A DNA stretch of 64,000 nt from Oceanobacillus oncorhynchi (GCF_000821065.1 NZ_CDGG01000001.1:1798001-1862000), one strand, 5' to 3'. Shown: positions 42,946-52,624, counted from the stretch's first letter. Notes: generated by a model not told the origin, from the letters alone. Program-made: numbers and translations.

Positions 42946-43674
42946 ATGATTTCCGTAATAAGTTCTGAGTGGTATAAACTGCGAAAGTCAAAAGTGCTGC
43001 TACTTCTATTGGTGGCGCCGCTGGTTGGATTATTTATTGGAATGTCCAGCTCGTTAGGCGATATAGGAGCAATAAATCCATGGTATGAAAAATTGGTGAT
43101 GATGAATTTTACTTATGCTGTTTTATTTCTGCCTTTAATTTCAGGTGTCTTAGCTAGTGTGATTTGCCGGTACGAACATCAGAAGGGAGGCTGGAAACAG
43201 CTGCTGGCACTGCCGGTAACAAGAGGAAAGGTCTTTCTTTCCAAATATGTATTATTGCTGCTCCTTATATTTGTAATGCAATTATTATACTTGGTCTCTA
43301 TTTACTTAGTAGGTATGATAGGTGGGATTACAGAGCCTTTTCCGATGGATATTGTGTGGAAAACGATTGTAGGAGGCTGGATGGCAACATTTCCGTTGAT
43401 TGCTTTACAGCTATGGGTTTCGATTGCATTTAAAAGCTTTGCAGCTCCATTTGCGATAAATGTTATCTTTACATTGCCGACGATTTTAGTAATTAATTCG
43501 GAGCGATTTGGGCCATATTATCCGTGGGGACAGCCCTTTTTAATGATGAATATTGGTGGAAGTGCAGAAGATTTCTTTTTTGTACCCTGGGATCAGATAC
43601 TAATGGTTGTGGGCGGCAGTTTTTTATTATTTTTCATTGGAGGCTATCTGTATTTTCAGAGAAAAGCGATTTAA
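42946..43674 (+). CDS. ABC-2 permease, LanG-like subunit
   Basis: The 242-residue, six-helix protein starts on the base after the previous stop. VICRYEHQKGGWKQLLALPVTRGKVFLSKY matches the same family block as the upstream permease, so the two arose by duplication. It forms the second half of the membrane channel. Confidence 0.84.
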   Translation: MISVISSEWYKLRKSKVLLLLLVAPLVGLFIGMSSSLGDIGAINPWYEKLVMMNFTYAVLFLPLISGVLASVICRYEHQKGGWKQLLALPVTRGKVFLSKYVLLLLLIFVMQLLYLVSIYLVGMIGGITEPFPMDIVWKTIVGGWMATFPLIALQLWVSIAFKSFAAPFAINVIFTLPTILVINSERFGPYYPWGQPFLMMNIGGSAEDFFFVPWDQILMVVGGSFLLFFIGGYLYFQRKAI

Positions 43675-43685
43675 TAGGAAGAAAT

Positions 43686-43726
43686 ACAAAAGGAATGGCA
43701 GTCGTCTGCTGTTCCTTTTTCCATTA
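43686..43726 (+). terminator. Rho-independent terminator after the ABC operon
   Basis: AAAAGGAA-TG-GCAG pairs with CTGC-TG-TTCCTTTTT. Confidence 0.85.
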
Positions 43727-43769
43727 TAATAGGGAGAAGGCAATGCTTTAAAAGAGAGGATATCTTAAA

Positions 43770-44750
43770 GTGCGAAACAGATATATTTATTGTGATTCAT
43801 TTGGTAATCCTAATGAAGTATTAAAAATAACAGGCAAAGAAACCACTCCCCCTGAAGCAGGAGAAGTACTTGTACGCATGTTAGCCAGACCAATTAACCC
43901 CTCGGACTTAATCCCGGTAAGAGGAAGCTATTCACACAGAATTCCTCTGCCCTATATTCCGGGCTACGAAGGCGTTGGAGTTGTAGCGGATGTTGGCGCT
44001 AATGTCAGCAAAGAGCTAATAGGCAAGCGTGTTTTACCATTACGGGGTGAGGGGACATGGCAGGATTTTGTTCGGGCGCCAGCTGCATTTGCTGTACCTG
44101 TGCCGGAATCCATTGATAAGATACAGGCTGCGCAACTATATATTAATCCTGTGACGGCGTGGGTTACGCTGACAGAGATATTGAAATTACAGCCAGGTAG
44201 TGTGCTGTTAGTTAATGCCTGTGGGTCAGCAATAGGACATTTATATGCGCAGCTTGCAAGAGTTTTAAATTTACGTTTGATTGCAGTTGTGAGAAATGAT
44301 AAACATACACAGAAGCTTTTAGAGCTTGGCGCTTCTGAAGTGGTAGATACCTCAAGACAATCCCTTTTTGAAATGGTGATGAATAAAACAAATGGAAAAG
44401 GAGCCGATGCTGCAATTGATTCATTGGGAGGCAGTGCTGGTTCTGATTTAGCTGGCTGTTTACGCAATCAGGGCCGTTTTTTGAGTATCGGCTTGTTGTC
44501 TGGACAGCAGATGGATTGGGGAGCCTTTGCAGATAAAGTGAAAATGAATATTTTTCATTTAAGACACTGGAATAAAAGGGTAAGCCAGGCGAGATGGCAG
44601 GGAACCTTCCAGCAAATCATCAGGCTTGTGGAGAAGAAAGAGCTGCTGCTTGGCCTTGAGAAAGCAAATTATGATTTGGCAGATATAAAGCAGGTAATGG
44701 ATACACTTGCGGATGGCAGAAAAGGAAAAGTAATCTTATCCAGCAGCTGA
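43770..44750 (+). CDS. Zinc-free MDR quinone/enoyl reductase
   Basis: This 326-residue medium-chain reductase starts GTG. It has the catalytic NPSD region (RPINPSDLIPVRG), IPGYEGVGVV, and a nucleotide-binding fold VLLVNACGSAIGHLYAQLAR. The structural and catalytic zinc cysteines are absent, which is typical of quinone oxidoreductase and 2-enoyl reductase (MECR/ETR) types. NADPH-dependent reduction of a quinone or enoyl substrate is likely. Confidence 0.82.
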   Translation: MRNRYIYCDSFGNPNEVLKITGKETTPPEAGEVLVRMLARPINPSDLIPVRGSYSHRIPLPYIPGYEGVGVVADVGANVSKELIGKRVLPLRGEGTWQDFVRAPAAFAVPVPESIDKIQAAQLYINPVTAWVTLTEILKLQPGSVLLVNACGSAIGHLYAQLARVLNLRLIAVVRNDKHTQKLLELGASEVVDTSRQSLFEMVMNKTNGKGADAAIDSLGGSAGSDLAGCLRNQGRFLSIGLLSGQQMDWGAFADKVKMNIFHLRHWNKRVSQARWQGTFQQIIRLVEKKELLLGLEKANYDLADIKQVMDTLADGRKGKVILSSS

Positions 44751-44841
44751 TGATGCTTTTCCGATAAAATCCGTTTCTTTTTTGTCGAGTCATTTTTATG
44801 AATAGCTTCTATACTTGAATCAATGGAAGGGAGGAAAGGAA

Positions 44842-45714
44842 ATGCAAAGCAGCATGAACGAAGCATTACAGTATATTGAGGAGAATTTAGATACAGAAAT
44901 CGATGAGAAAGAAATTGAAAAAATTACTGGTACATCGATTTATCATTTCCGGCGCATGTTTTCTTTCTTAGCCGGGATGACGCTGACTGCCTATATTCGT
45001 AATCGGAGGCTTTCCAATGCAATGTTTGATCTGCTGCGGGAGGATGTTAATGTGACAGATACGGCCTTTAAATATGGTTATCATTCTATCGATGGTTTTT
45101 CCCGTGCGTTCCGGGAATGGGCAGGGTGTAAACCTTCTGAAGTGAAACAGCAGCAAAAGCAATCCCTTAAAGCTTTTCCGAAACTCACCTTCCAATTAAC
45201 GATTCAAGGAGGAGTAGAAATGAATTATCGAATTGTAGAAAAAGAAGCATTTAAAATAATTGGTGTCAGTAAAAGAGTGCCAATGCAGTTTGAAGGAGTT
45301 AATCCGGAAATTGAACAGTTGGCGCAAAGTATTACGGAATCTCAAAAAGGCAAAATGCATGAACATGCTAATCTAGAGCCTAGACAAGTAATTAATGCTT
45401 CGTATCATTTTGATGAAGGCAGAATGGAAGAAGAAGGCTATTTGGAGCATATGATTGGTGTATTGACAAATGAAGAAGGACCATTTGGAGAGCTGGATGT
45501 GCTGGAGGTACCTGCTCATACTTGGGCTATTTTCTCTTCACAAGGACCGTTCCCTCAAACGATGCAGGAAACATGGGCAAAAATTGCTGCTGAATGGCTT
45601 CCTTCCTCCGATTATGAATTAGTGGAAGCGCCTGAAATCTCTTTTGTAGAAGATTATAGCAATCTGGATAATGTGTATAGTGAGATTTGGATGGCTGTAA
45701 AGAGAAAGGATTAG
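44842..45714 (+). CDS. AraC-family regulator with GyrI-like effector domain
   Basis: An N-terminal AraC DNA-binding domain (two HTH; ITGTSIYHFRRMFSFLAGMTLTAYIRNRRL and DTAFKYGYHSIDGFSRAFREWAG) is joined to a C-terminal GyrI-like small-molecule domain (about residues 125-290). This is the layout of B. subtilis YdeE and similar multidrug-responsive activators. GGGAGGAAAGGAA precedes ATG 44842; 290 residues. Confidence 0.88.
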   Translation: MQSSMNEALQYIEENLDTEIDEKEIEKITGTSIYHFRRMFSFLAGMTLTAYIRNRRLSNAMFDLLREDVNVTDTAFKYGYHSIDGFSRAFREWAGCKPSEVKQQQKQSLKAFPKLTFQLTIQGGVEMNYRIVEKEAFKIIGVSKRVPMQFEGVNPEIEQLAQSITESQKGKMHEHANLEPRQVINASYHFDEGRMEEEGYLEHMIGVLTNEEGPFGELDVLEVPAHTWAIFSSQGPFPQTMQETWAKIAAEWLPSSDYELVEAPEISFVEDYSNLDNVYSEIWMAVKRKD

Positions 45715-45728
45715 AAGGGACACAAATG

Positions 45729-45767
45729 TGAAAAACGAGGTGCTGCTTTAGAGCACCTCGTTTTTCA
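45729..45767 (+). terminator. Strong terminator after the AraC-type gene
   Basis: GAAAAACGAGGTGCT pairs perfectly with AGCACCTCGTTTTTC around CTTTAG-type loop bases. Confidence 0.9.
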
Positions 45768-45820
45768 TAATGATGATATTTGTTTTGGGGATTCATAAAG
45801 GATGCTTCCCTCATGATGTG

Positions 45821-46945
45821 CTAACTCTCCAAATTATAATTAACCCACATCCCGTAATCCGGAAATGTAAGCAGGGATGGATTTGGAAAAAGCAGCTGAA
45901 CATCCTCTACATCATCACTGACTATTTCATAATAGACGGTTCCTGCCAGCGTTTCACCTGGACCAATTTTTCCCTCAGGCCCCTCATATAAATCTTCGAC
46001 AGGTTGTCCATCGATTACAAGATGAACAGAACTGTTTGCTCCTTGACCATCTACCAGGCCTTCTACATGCGGCTGCGGAAATTTATGATATAAAGTTACA
46101 TCTTCATCAAGTTGATTTTCAAATGTCATATCAACAGCAAGGACAGATTCCGTTTCATCTCTTAAATCAAGATTTTCATTCCCTTCATTGATTTCCACAT
46201 TGCTGATATTCACCTTAAAAAATGTATCTTCTCCATAATCGTTTAAATACATGTCTTCTCCAATATCATAGGTGCCAATCTGATCTCTGCGCTCATCCTG
46301 TGGAGTATAGAAAACAATCTCAGGAATGTCCTGTACGAAATTCCACATCAGTGCACCGGCATAGAGTGATTTTTCATCTGCCGCAACAGCTCCGACCAAA
46401 TCCATGGATTCGCCTTCGTCTAAACTTTCCTGGAAAGACGCCAGCTGGTCAGTGAATGTATCGTTTTCAGGGTAACTCAAATCAAGGTCGAAACTTCCAT
46501 TAAGAGCTGCGTATTCCGGAATAACGTCCCCCATATTAATGGAACGATCCCCGATATTTTCTACGGTATAATCAACAAATGCAACGGCGTCATCCTCTGA
46601 TGGGGAAGCGATACTTTCTTCAATAAATGCTTGATGATCTTCTCCGTCCTCTATCCATATCTCATTAACGGTAATTTCTGCAGGGACACCAGAACTGTAT
46701 CCCTCGATTTCAAATGTTTCTCCCATTTCATGATAGAGCTCAGAACCTTCTGATTCATCATTTGTAACTTCTTCCTCTGTACCGTTAGCCGCTGTATCTT
46801 CCGTCTCTTCATTTTGATTTGCTGTGACACTGGAGTCTTCATTGTTTTCATCAGAATTAGAGCTGCATCCCATCATAAAGACTGCGAAAGCAATGAATAA
46901 AAGGAGTGTCCGAAAAAAACCTGCTGTTCTTGCTGTTTTGTACAT
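45821..46945 (-). CDS. Large acidic lipoprotein with two Ig-like (DUF4352/DUF5068-type) regions
   Basis: Start at ATG 46945 (GGAAG upstream; longer readings have no site) gives 374 residues. A signal segment ends in a lipobox FMMGC, followed by an acidic low-complexity linker and two beta-rich regions, each with the pattern of DUF4352-like extracellular domains (VAFVDYTVENIG and LAVDMTFENQL). Bacillaceae have many such lipoproteins, some involved in stress or substrate binding; the role here is unknown. It is a single-gene unit on the minus strand. Confidence 0.75.
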   Translation of the reverse strand: MYKTARTAGFFRTLLLFIAFAVFMMGCSSNSDENNEDSSVTANQNEETEDTAANGTEEEVTNDESEGSELYHEMGETFEIEGYSSGVPAEITVNEIWIEDGEDHQAFIEESIASPSEDDAVAFVDYTVENIGDRSINMGDVIPEYAALNGSFDLDLSYPENDTFTDQLASFQESLDEGESMDLVGAVAADEKSLYAGALMWNFVQDIPEIVFYTPQDERRDQIGTYDIGEDMYLNDYGEDTFFKVNISNVEINEGNENLDLRDETESVLAVDMTFENQLDEDVTLYHKFPQPHVEGLVDGQGANSSVHLVIDGQPVEDLYEGPEGKIGPGETLAGTVYYEIVSDDVEDVQLLFPNPSLLTFPDYGMWVNYNLES

Positions 46946-47134
46946 TGCCGTACTTCCTTTCTTAATAATTTTTAGAAATTTGAGCAAATAATCCTTTGTT
47001 CTTACCTTATCATTTAAAGACAATGGCATCAAATAATTCTAAAATATGTGAATAATATAATTATGTTATGGATGTCCCAAAAGGGCAGTATATGATAAAA
47101 TTTTAGTATATAAAATGAACAGGAGCTGTTAGGC

Positions 47135-47434
47135 ATGATTAAACATATCGTACAATGGAATCACCGTGAAAATTTTAGTGAAGCAGAGAAGAAGACAAAT
47201 GCAGAAAAAATCAAGAACGAGTTAGAGAGTTTAAAAGATAAGATAGAAGGTGTTGTTTCTATCCGTGTCATTCTTAATCCGCTGGCAACAAGTGACCGTG
47301 ATATTATTCTGGATAGTGAATTTGAAACGGAAGAAGCGTTACAGCAATATCAAATACACCCGGAGCATGTCCGTGTATCCGGATTTGTAAAGGAATGCGT
47401 GCAGGATAGAGTTTGTGTAGATTATCAACTATAA
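47135..47434 (+). CDS. Dabb (stress-responsive A/B-barrel) protein
   Basis: This 99-residue protein starts MIKHIVQWNHR and carries the Dabb fold pattern (FETEEALQQYQIHPEHV...). Dabb proteins form dimeric alpha-beta barrels with varied roles. AGGAGCTGTTAGGC precedes the ATG. Single gene with its own terminator. Confidence 0.85.
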   Translation: MIKHIVQWNHRENFSEAEKKTNAEKIKNELESLKDKIEGVVSIRVILNPLATSDRDIILDSEFETEEALQQYQIHPEHVRVSGFVKECVQDRVCVDYQL

Positions 47435-47444
47435 ACATAGATAG

Positions 47445-47480
47445 AAGCAGTGTAGAAAGGTTTTCTATGCTGTTTTTTCC
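47445..47480 (+). terminator. Terminator after the Dabb gene
   Basis: CAG-TG-TAGAAA pairs with TTTCTA-TG-CTG, then TTTTTTCC. Confidence 0.72.
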
Positions 47481-47530
47481 TATGTCGCAGCAAGTATACA
47501 TAAAATGAATCAATGAAAGGATGCAGTTGG

Positions 47531-48148
47531 ATGAGTGATAAATGGCTAGAATGGGCAAAGCAAATCCAGTCGTTAGCACAGGCAGGATTAACTTTCACAA
47601 ATGATATGTATGATAAAGAGCGGTATGAACAGCTGCGTACCTTAAGCATCGAGATTATGAACGAATATACGGGCCACGATTTTGAATCTATCCGTGATTT
47701 ATTTGCTAATGAAACAGGATATCAGACTCCAAAAGTAGATGTGCGGGGCGTGGTTTTCAAGAATGACCGTATTTTAATGGTACGTGAAAAACATGATGAT
47801 GCTTGGGCATTGCCAGGCGGTTTTTGTGATGTCGGTGAATCTCCAAGAGAAAATGTTACCAAAGAAATTCAGGAAGAAGCGGGTTTTCATGTTGAAGCCA
47901 AAAAGCTGCTCGCTGTTTTTGATACGAATAAGCATGCGCATCCGCCGCAGCCTTACCAATATTATAAATTATGTATTCAGTGCGAGATTATCAGCGGGGA
48001 AGCCAGCTTAGGTATGGAGACAAAGGGGATTGATTTTTTTGCAGAGGATAACCTGCCTAATCTTTCATTAAACCGGAATACGGAAACACAAATCAAACGT
48101 TTATTTGAATTTTTAAGAGACCCGGAGAAACCGGCATTATTTGATTAA
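47531..48148 (+). CDS. Nudix hydrolase with N-terminal Nudix_N domain
   Basis: This 205-residue protein has a helical N-terminal domain (WLEWAKQIQSLAQAGLTFT...) typical of the ADP-ribose pyrophosphatase-like group (B. subtilis YjhB), and a Nudix box GGFCDVGESPRENVTKEIQEEAGF in which the usual Arg of REUxEE is Lys. ATG 47531 has AAAGGATG upstream. ADP-ribose or a related nucleotide is the probable substrate. Confidence 0.85.
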   Translation: MSDKWLEWAKQIQSLAQAGLTFTNDMYDKERYEQLRTLSIEIMNEYTGHDFESIRDLFANETGYQTPKVDVRGVVFKNDRILMVREKHDDAWALPGGFCDVGESPRENVTKEIQEEAGFHVEAKKLLAVFDTNKHAHPPQPYQYYKLCIQCEIISGEASLGMETKGIDFFAEDNLPNLSLNRNTETQIKRLFEFLRDPEKPALFD

Positions 48149-48214
48149 TACCATACGGATGAAGCATTGCTTCTTGGGAAGAAGAGAATATTTCTGCTGT
48201 TCTAAATTTCTTGT

Positions 48215-48252
48215 AAAACACGTCCATGTCCTTTAGAATAGGGATGTTTTCT
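48215..48252 (+). terminator. Possible terminator after the Nudix gene
   Basis: AAAACA-CG-TCC pairs with GGGA-TGTTTT with a small bulge; T-rich sequence follows. Confidence 0.4.
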
Positions 48253-48361
48253 TATATGATGAGGTATGCATAGGAAGAAAAGAATTCCTGGCAATCCGAA
48301 AGTAAATGGAATAATCAAAAGTGGAAACACATTGATATAGAAGCAAAAAAGGAGAGTAGAC

Positions 48362-49126
48362 ATGGACCGGACGAAATTGAGCTCGGAAAGTAATCGATTT
48401 ATCGAAAAACTGCGGCTGTATTTATTTTCTCAAGGGATTGAGCAATCGGATATTGAAGATGTTGCAGATAATCTGGCACAGCAGCTTTATGAGATGGAAC
48501 AGAATAATGAGCCGATTGAACAAATTACGAATCAATCCCCAAAGGAATATGTAGACAAGCTGAAGAAAGAAGTGGAAAAAAAGAATCCGTCGGTATCTTG
48601 GCTGATACCTTATATTCTAATAGGCGCGATTGTTTTTATGCTGTTTGGGGACGCCTTACGCGGGGTATTGTATGGAGAAATTGTAGCGTACAGTCTTTTT
48701 AGAATCCTGAGTACCGTTGTTATTGGGCTATTATTTATCATTGGTTCTGTATTTGCAGTGCGGTATACTTCTGGAAATCAGTTATCTGAATCTAAAAAAT
48801 ATGCCATGCTCGCTATTCCGGCAGTGATTAGCATGCTTTTATTTATAGCGGCTTATTTTATAGATGGTTATGTGGAAACGTCGCTTGTTACGATTCCATT
48901 CGCAGGTAGTATGATTTTATTAGGAGTTGTAACAGCAACGGCGATACTGCTCTCTGTTTGGGCGAAAACATGGATATTGCCCGTTATTTTAATAGCTTGG
49001 AATTTTCCGCCCTTGATTTTGGAAAATACACCGCTTGGAGTAGATATGCAAGCGTTTCTGGGTATTATTTTAACGGTGTTGATTGTAGGGGCTTATATTT
49101 ATTTAGAGTTTCAAGAAGAAAAATAG
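48362..49126 (+). CDS. HAAS-domain membrane protein
   Basis: The 254-residue protein has an N-terminal helical HAAS-type domain (LYLFSQGIEQSDIEDVADNLAQQLYEMEQN... SPKEYVDKLKKE) and six hydrophobic helices. HAAS proteins often partner with PadR regulators or envelope stress systems, but no PadR gene is next to it. AAAAAGGAGAG precedes the ATG. Confidence 0.75.
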   Translation: MDRTKLSSESNRFIEKLRLYLFSQGIEQSDIEDVADNLAQQLYEMEQNNEPIEQITNQSPKEYVDKLKKEVEKKNPSVSWLIPYILIGAIVFMLFGDALRGVLYGEIVAYSLFRILSTVVIGLLFIIGSVFAVRYTSGNQLSESKKYAMLAIPAVISMLLFIAAYFIDGYVETSLVTIPFAGSMILLGVVTATAILLSVWAKTWILPVILIAWNFPPLILENTPLGVDMQAFLGIILTVLIVGAYIYLEFQEEK

Positions 49127-49203
49127 CTGTAACCAGACATATTTTGTTAGAATGTAAGCAATGAAAGATAAGCAGGAATCAAAATAGATAAGAGGTGCTT
49201 GAA

Positions 49204-49692
49204 GTGAAGGGTTACTTGGCAAATGGGTTATTTTCAATGGGCGATCGTTATGTGAATGAACAGCTGGCAAAGGCGATTCGTGAAGCTGTTCCAGAGATAG
49301 ATTTATATCTCCCGCAGGAAAATGCTGCAATTAATGATAAAACGGCTTATGCCAATAGTGAGATTATTGCAGAAGCGGATTTATCCAAATTGGAAAAGAG
49401 TGATATTTTAATCGCAGTACTGGACGGTGTAGAGATAGATTCTGGTGTAGCTGCTGAGATTGGTGCTTTTTCGATGTTGAAACGTCCGATTGTTGGTGTA
49501 TTTACGGATACCCGCCAGCAGGGGAGAGATAATCAGAAAAAGATAGATGCGCTTGTGGAAGATGCTTTAGAAAATCAATTTGTTTATCGCAATTTATTTT
49601 TAGTAGGCTTAGTTAAGCGGAATGGTGTGATTACCTCTACGATAGAAGAGGCTGTGGAAGCTGTATTAGAGGTAAAGAATAGACAGCTATAA
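49204..49692 (+). CDS. Nucleoside 2-deoxyribosyltransferase-family protein
   Basis: This 162-residue protein has GYLANGLFSMGDRYVNEQLAKAI at the N-terminus, SDILIAVLDGVEIDSGVAAEIGAF in the centre (catalytic Asp and Glu in D-G-x-E/D...E-I-G) and a C-terminal NLFLVGL. The family moves deoxyribose between bases or hydrolyses nucleotides. GTG 49204 with AAGAGG eight bases upstream is chosen over GTG 49195. Confidence 0.85.
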   Translation: MKGYLANGLFSMGDRYVNEQLAKAIREAVPEIDLYLPQENAAINDKTAYANSEIIAEADLSKLEKSDILIAVLDGVEIDSGVAAEIGAFSMLKRPIVGVFTDTRQQGRDNQKKIDALVEDALENQFVYRNLFLVGLVKRNGVITSTIEEAVEAVLEVKNRQL

Positions 49693-49699
49693 TGCTTTT

Positions 49700-49762
49700 A
49701 GAGAAAATCAAAATTGTCCTTCATGCTGCTATGATGGGCGGGTTTGGTTTTCTCTTTTTTAT
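49700..49762 (+). terminator. Terminator after the deoxyribosyltransferase gene
   Basis: GAGAAAATCAAA and TTTGGTTTTCTC are inverted arms around a second small hairpin, then TTTTTTATT. Confidence 0.75.
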
Positions 49763-49817
49763 TGATGTCCTCCATCCTATTTAATGAATAAACAGATAAT
49801 GTTGAAGGAGAAGGGTT

Positions 49818-50297
49818 ATGTCAAAAACGGAAAGAATCACCTTAAAGCTTTTATCCGAAGAATACATGGATCAGCTGTATCAATTTGAGCTTCCGGAAGA
49901 GCAGCATCAATTTACTGCGCTGCCGAAAGAGGTCGTTGATCTGGCTGAAGGTCAGTATGGCGTTATGATTATGAATCACGGGGAGCCGGTGGGTTTTTTC
50001 CTGCTGCATCAGACAGACCGTGTAAAAGAATACACCGATAACCCTCATGCTATCCTTTTGACTGCGCTATCTATTGATCAAGCTCATCAACGCAAGGGGT
50101 ATGCCAGAAAAGGGATGCGGTTACTGGAGGATTTTGTGAAGGATACATTTCCTGAATGTGATGAGATCATTTTAGCAGTTAATCATAAAAACACAGCCGC
50201 ACAAAAGCTTTATCAACAAGTTGCATTTGCAGATACGGGTATACGAAAAGAAGGTCCTAAAGGAGAGCAATATATTCTAGCTTTAAAGCTTAGGTAA
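49818..50297 (+). CDS. GNAT-family N-acetyltransferase
   Basis: This 159-residue protein has strand ALSIDQAHQRKGYARKGM (acetyl-CoA loop Q-R-K-G-Y-A) and NHKNTAAQKLYQQVAFADTG near the end. GAAGGAGAAGGGTT precedes the ATG. Substrate unknown. Confidence 0.88.
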   Translation: MSKTERITLKLLSEEYMDQLYQFELPEEQHQFTALPKEVVDLAEGQYGVMIMNHGEPVGFFLLHQTDRVKEYTDNPHAILLTALSIDQAHQRKGYARKGMRLLEDFVKDTFPECDEIILAVNHKNTAAQKLYQQVAFADTGIRKEGPKGEQYILALKLR

Positions 50298-50460
50298 ATC
50301 GAGTAAAAAATATTCCTGTTTCTAGGTATTGTAAAAACACAGGACAATTGTATTGTTATTGAAAGAAATTAAAAGAATAGAATGAAAAATCAGTTCTTTT
50401 TCCCTGTTGATTTCCAATCTCGCTATGCTATTTTTAAAAGGAAAAGACGGGAGGAAGAAA

Positions 50461-51045
50461 ATGAAAAAAATACTTGGTTTGATGACAGCGGGAATAATGG
50501 CTTTATTTGTACTGGCTGCGTGTGGAAATGATGAAGGTAATGAGAATAATGCTTCTGACAATGAACAGGCAGAGGAAAGTGAGCAGGCTGAAAGTGGCGA
50601 ATCTGCCGGTGATGGAGAAGAGAGTACAGAAGAAGAGCAAGAGCAGGAAGAAATCCAGCCGGGCGATGTAGAATCAGATATATTTTCCGCGCTTGTGGCA
50701 GGTTCGGAGACGTATTCTGTTCAGGAAAACGGCGTTGATATTTTAGAAGATGGTTCTGTACATAGCCGCTTAAAGGTAAATCTGGAGATTGATGATGGTG
50801 ACATTGATTTTGATTATATGAAACAAACCGCAGAGGATGATACGGAGATAATTGGAGAATTATTAGGGGAAGTGGAAGCCGTTGAAACAGCTGAACTGAC
50901 GTGGTTATTTAATTACCATGGTCCGTTTTACACCTTTCAATTAGAGCGGGATGGCGATAAATTAATGGTTACGGAAGAAGATTTTAACGGAGACCAATTA
51001 AATGATCATATAGAATCGTATGTCCCTGCGTCAGAAGTAGAATAA
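50461..51045 (+). CDS. Acidic lipoprotein
   Basis: Start at ATG 50461 with GGGAGGAAGAAA upstream gives 194 residues. The signal peptide (MKKILGLMTAGIMALFVLAAC) has a lipobox LAAC, followed by an Asp/Glu/Ser-rich linker and a beta-rich C-terminal domain. No family is recognised. Confidence 0.75.
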   Translation: MKKILGLMTAGIMALFVLAACGNDEGNENNASDNEQAEESEQAESGESAGDGEESTEEEQEQEEIQPGDVESDIFSALVAGSETYSVQENGVDILEDGSVHSRLKVNLEIDDGDIDFDYMKQTAEDDTEIIGELLGEVEAVETAELTWLFNYHGPFYTFQLERDGDKLMVTEEDFNGDQLNDHIESYVPASEVE

Positions 51046-51147
51046 GATTTAGATTATCTGCAAATATAGAATTCATTGCTCCGACAGGCGGGAAGACACC
51101 TTTTTCAAGCGTGTGAAAGGTATAGACTAAGTGAGGGGGAAACGAAT

Positions 51148-51600
51148 ATGAGTAACGTATTTACTGCATACGAAAGTACGATAGCCGCTGTTTCCGAACT
51201 GAAAAAAGTAGAGGAACAGACATTGAACACTCCTATAAAAGAAGATGCCTGGTCGATAAGAGAAATTATTGGTCATATGTATTATTGGGATGACTACAAT
51301 CTTCATAATATGGTTTCCCAAATGCAGCAGGGAGCGAACCTGCCGGCATTTCCAGACCACGATACGCAGAATGAAAAGGCGATTCAATCACTTGAGGGAA
51401 AAACCGTTGATGAAATAATAGAGTTATTTATGGAACGGAGGAAGCAGCTGTTAGAGAAGATTAGAACGGTAGATAAAAATGATAGATTTACCATCGGAAG
51501 CGGAAAGCGGAAATTTTCAGCAGAGAGCTTCCTTAAAATTTTTACAAAACATGATGAGCATCATTTAAAACAGATAAAAGATTTTCTGGCTGCGGCTTAA
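51148..51600 (+). CDS. DinB-family protein (four-helix metal enzyme fold)
   Basis: This 150-residue protein has the DinB/YfiT layout with metal-ligand histidines in IIGHMYYWDDYN and the C-terminal KHDEHHLKQI. DinB proteins bind divalent metal; many act as thiol transferases (bacillithiol) or are stress-induced. GTGAGGGGGAAACGAAT precedes ATG 51148. Longer reading from 51076 has no site. Confidence 0.85.
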   Translation: MSNVFTAYESTIAAVSELKKVEEQTLNTPIKEDAWSIREIIGHMYYWDDYNLHNMVSQMQQGANLPAFPDHDTQNEKAIQSLEGKTVDEIIELFMERRKQLLEKIRTVDKNDRFTIGSGKRKFSAESFLKIFTKHDEHHLKQIKDFLAAA

Positions 51601-51606
51601 GCGGCA

Positions 51607-51653
51607 AAAAGCGATCCGGCGGGCAGGTTGATTCATTGCTTGTTGGATCGCTT
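51607..51653. terminator. Bidirectional terminator
   Basis: AAGCGATCC and GGATCGCTT are perfect inverted arms, between converging genes. Confidence 0.75.
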
Positions 51654-51668
51654 ATTGTATGAAAACAT

Positions 51669-52469
51669 TCATTTAAAGTTAGCATATACTTTCAGCTTCC
51701 GGATGGTTTCAAAGCCGAGCTTTCGATAAATACCCTCCGCTTCCGGAGAGGCTTGAAGGGTGCAATATTCAGCTCCTGCAGCTATAGCAGACTCTATCAG
51801 ATGGTACATCAGCTTTGTACCCAATCCGCGTCCTCTTTCCCTTTCTAACACAGCAATATCATGAATTCCTGCTGTGTTTTCCGTAAACAATAATGAACCA
51901 ATAGCAACCGGTTTGCCCCGGTAATAGCCAAGAAAATGCTGTGACTGTTTATAATCTGTAAAGCTATGCTGTGCAGCACGATGAAAATAATGATTGATTT
52001 GTATTTCTTCCTCGGTCTCCTCATATAGACTGGCCAGAATTGCACCGAAAGTAATCAGTTGTTCTGGAGCAGTAACTTTTTTAAATTGCATCGTTGAATC
52101 TTTATGAGGACCCCCAGGATGAAAAGCTGTCAAATCAGCAATCATTCCTAAATAATCCGTTTCGTATTCAACTAACCCCGCTTTTTTAAACATACTGGTT
52201 ATCTCTGGTTGGTCTTCCCATCCCCATACATTCATGGGGTATCCTTTATTTTCATACATAGCTATGATTTTTTGAACATGTTCCTCTTGCGGGAGCGGGG
52301 TATCTTCGGATAAGGTAACGACATTAAAATTATAGGATGGAAGCTGGGCATCGATATATGTAAAGCCATGTTCTTCGTAAAGCACTGCTTCCTTTGTTTT
52401 TCTTGCTGCTGCTTTTGATTTCTCGGTTAAGTTATGCATCATGATTTGCTTCTGCTTTTTCTTATCCAT
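51669..52469 (-). CDS. GNAT-family N-acetyltransferase, two-domain
   Basis: Start at 52469 with AAAGGGAG gives 266 residues. The C-terminal GNAT domain has HDIAVLERERGRGLGTKLMYHLI and YCTLQASPEAEGIYRKLGFETI. The N-terminal half is a divergent, probably degenerate domain. Acceptor unknown. Divergent from copZ. Confidence 0.85.
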   Translation of the reverse strand: MDKKKQKQIMMHNLTEKSKAAARKTKEAVLYEEHGFTYIDAQLPSYNFNVVTLSEDTPLPQEEHVQKIIAMYENKGYPMNVWGWEDQPEITSMFKKAGLVEYETDYLGMIADLTAFHPGGPHKDSTMQFKKVTAPEQLITFGAILASLYEETEEEIQINHYFHRAAQHSFTDYKQSQHFLGYYRGKPVAIGSLLFTENTAGIHDIAVLERERGRGLGTKLMYHLIESAIAAGAEYCTLQASPEAEGIYRKLGFETIRKLKVYANFK

Positions 52470-52564
52470 CACGTCACTCCCTTTCCTGATAAAGCTCGCT
52501 TTTATTCTATCAATGATAAGTTTGCGGTGTCCATTAATCGTGAAAAGAAATCCAATCATCTCTC

Positions 52565-52595
52565 TTGACAATACCTATAAGGGGTATGTTATGAT
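52565..52595 (+). promoter_or_regulatory. copZ promoter with CsoR-like operator
   Basis: TTGACA (52565-52570) and TATGAT (52590-52595) flank ATACCTATAAGGGGTAT (52571-52587), which closely resembles the B. subtilis CsoR site between ATACC and GGTAT. The 19-base spacer fits a copper-controlled promoter. CsoR releases DNA on binding Cu(I). The csoR gene is not in this window. Confidence 0.82.
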
Positions 52596-52624
52596 AGATA
52601 TAGAATGTAAGGGAGGTTAGAAAA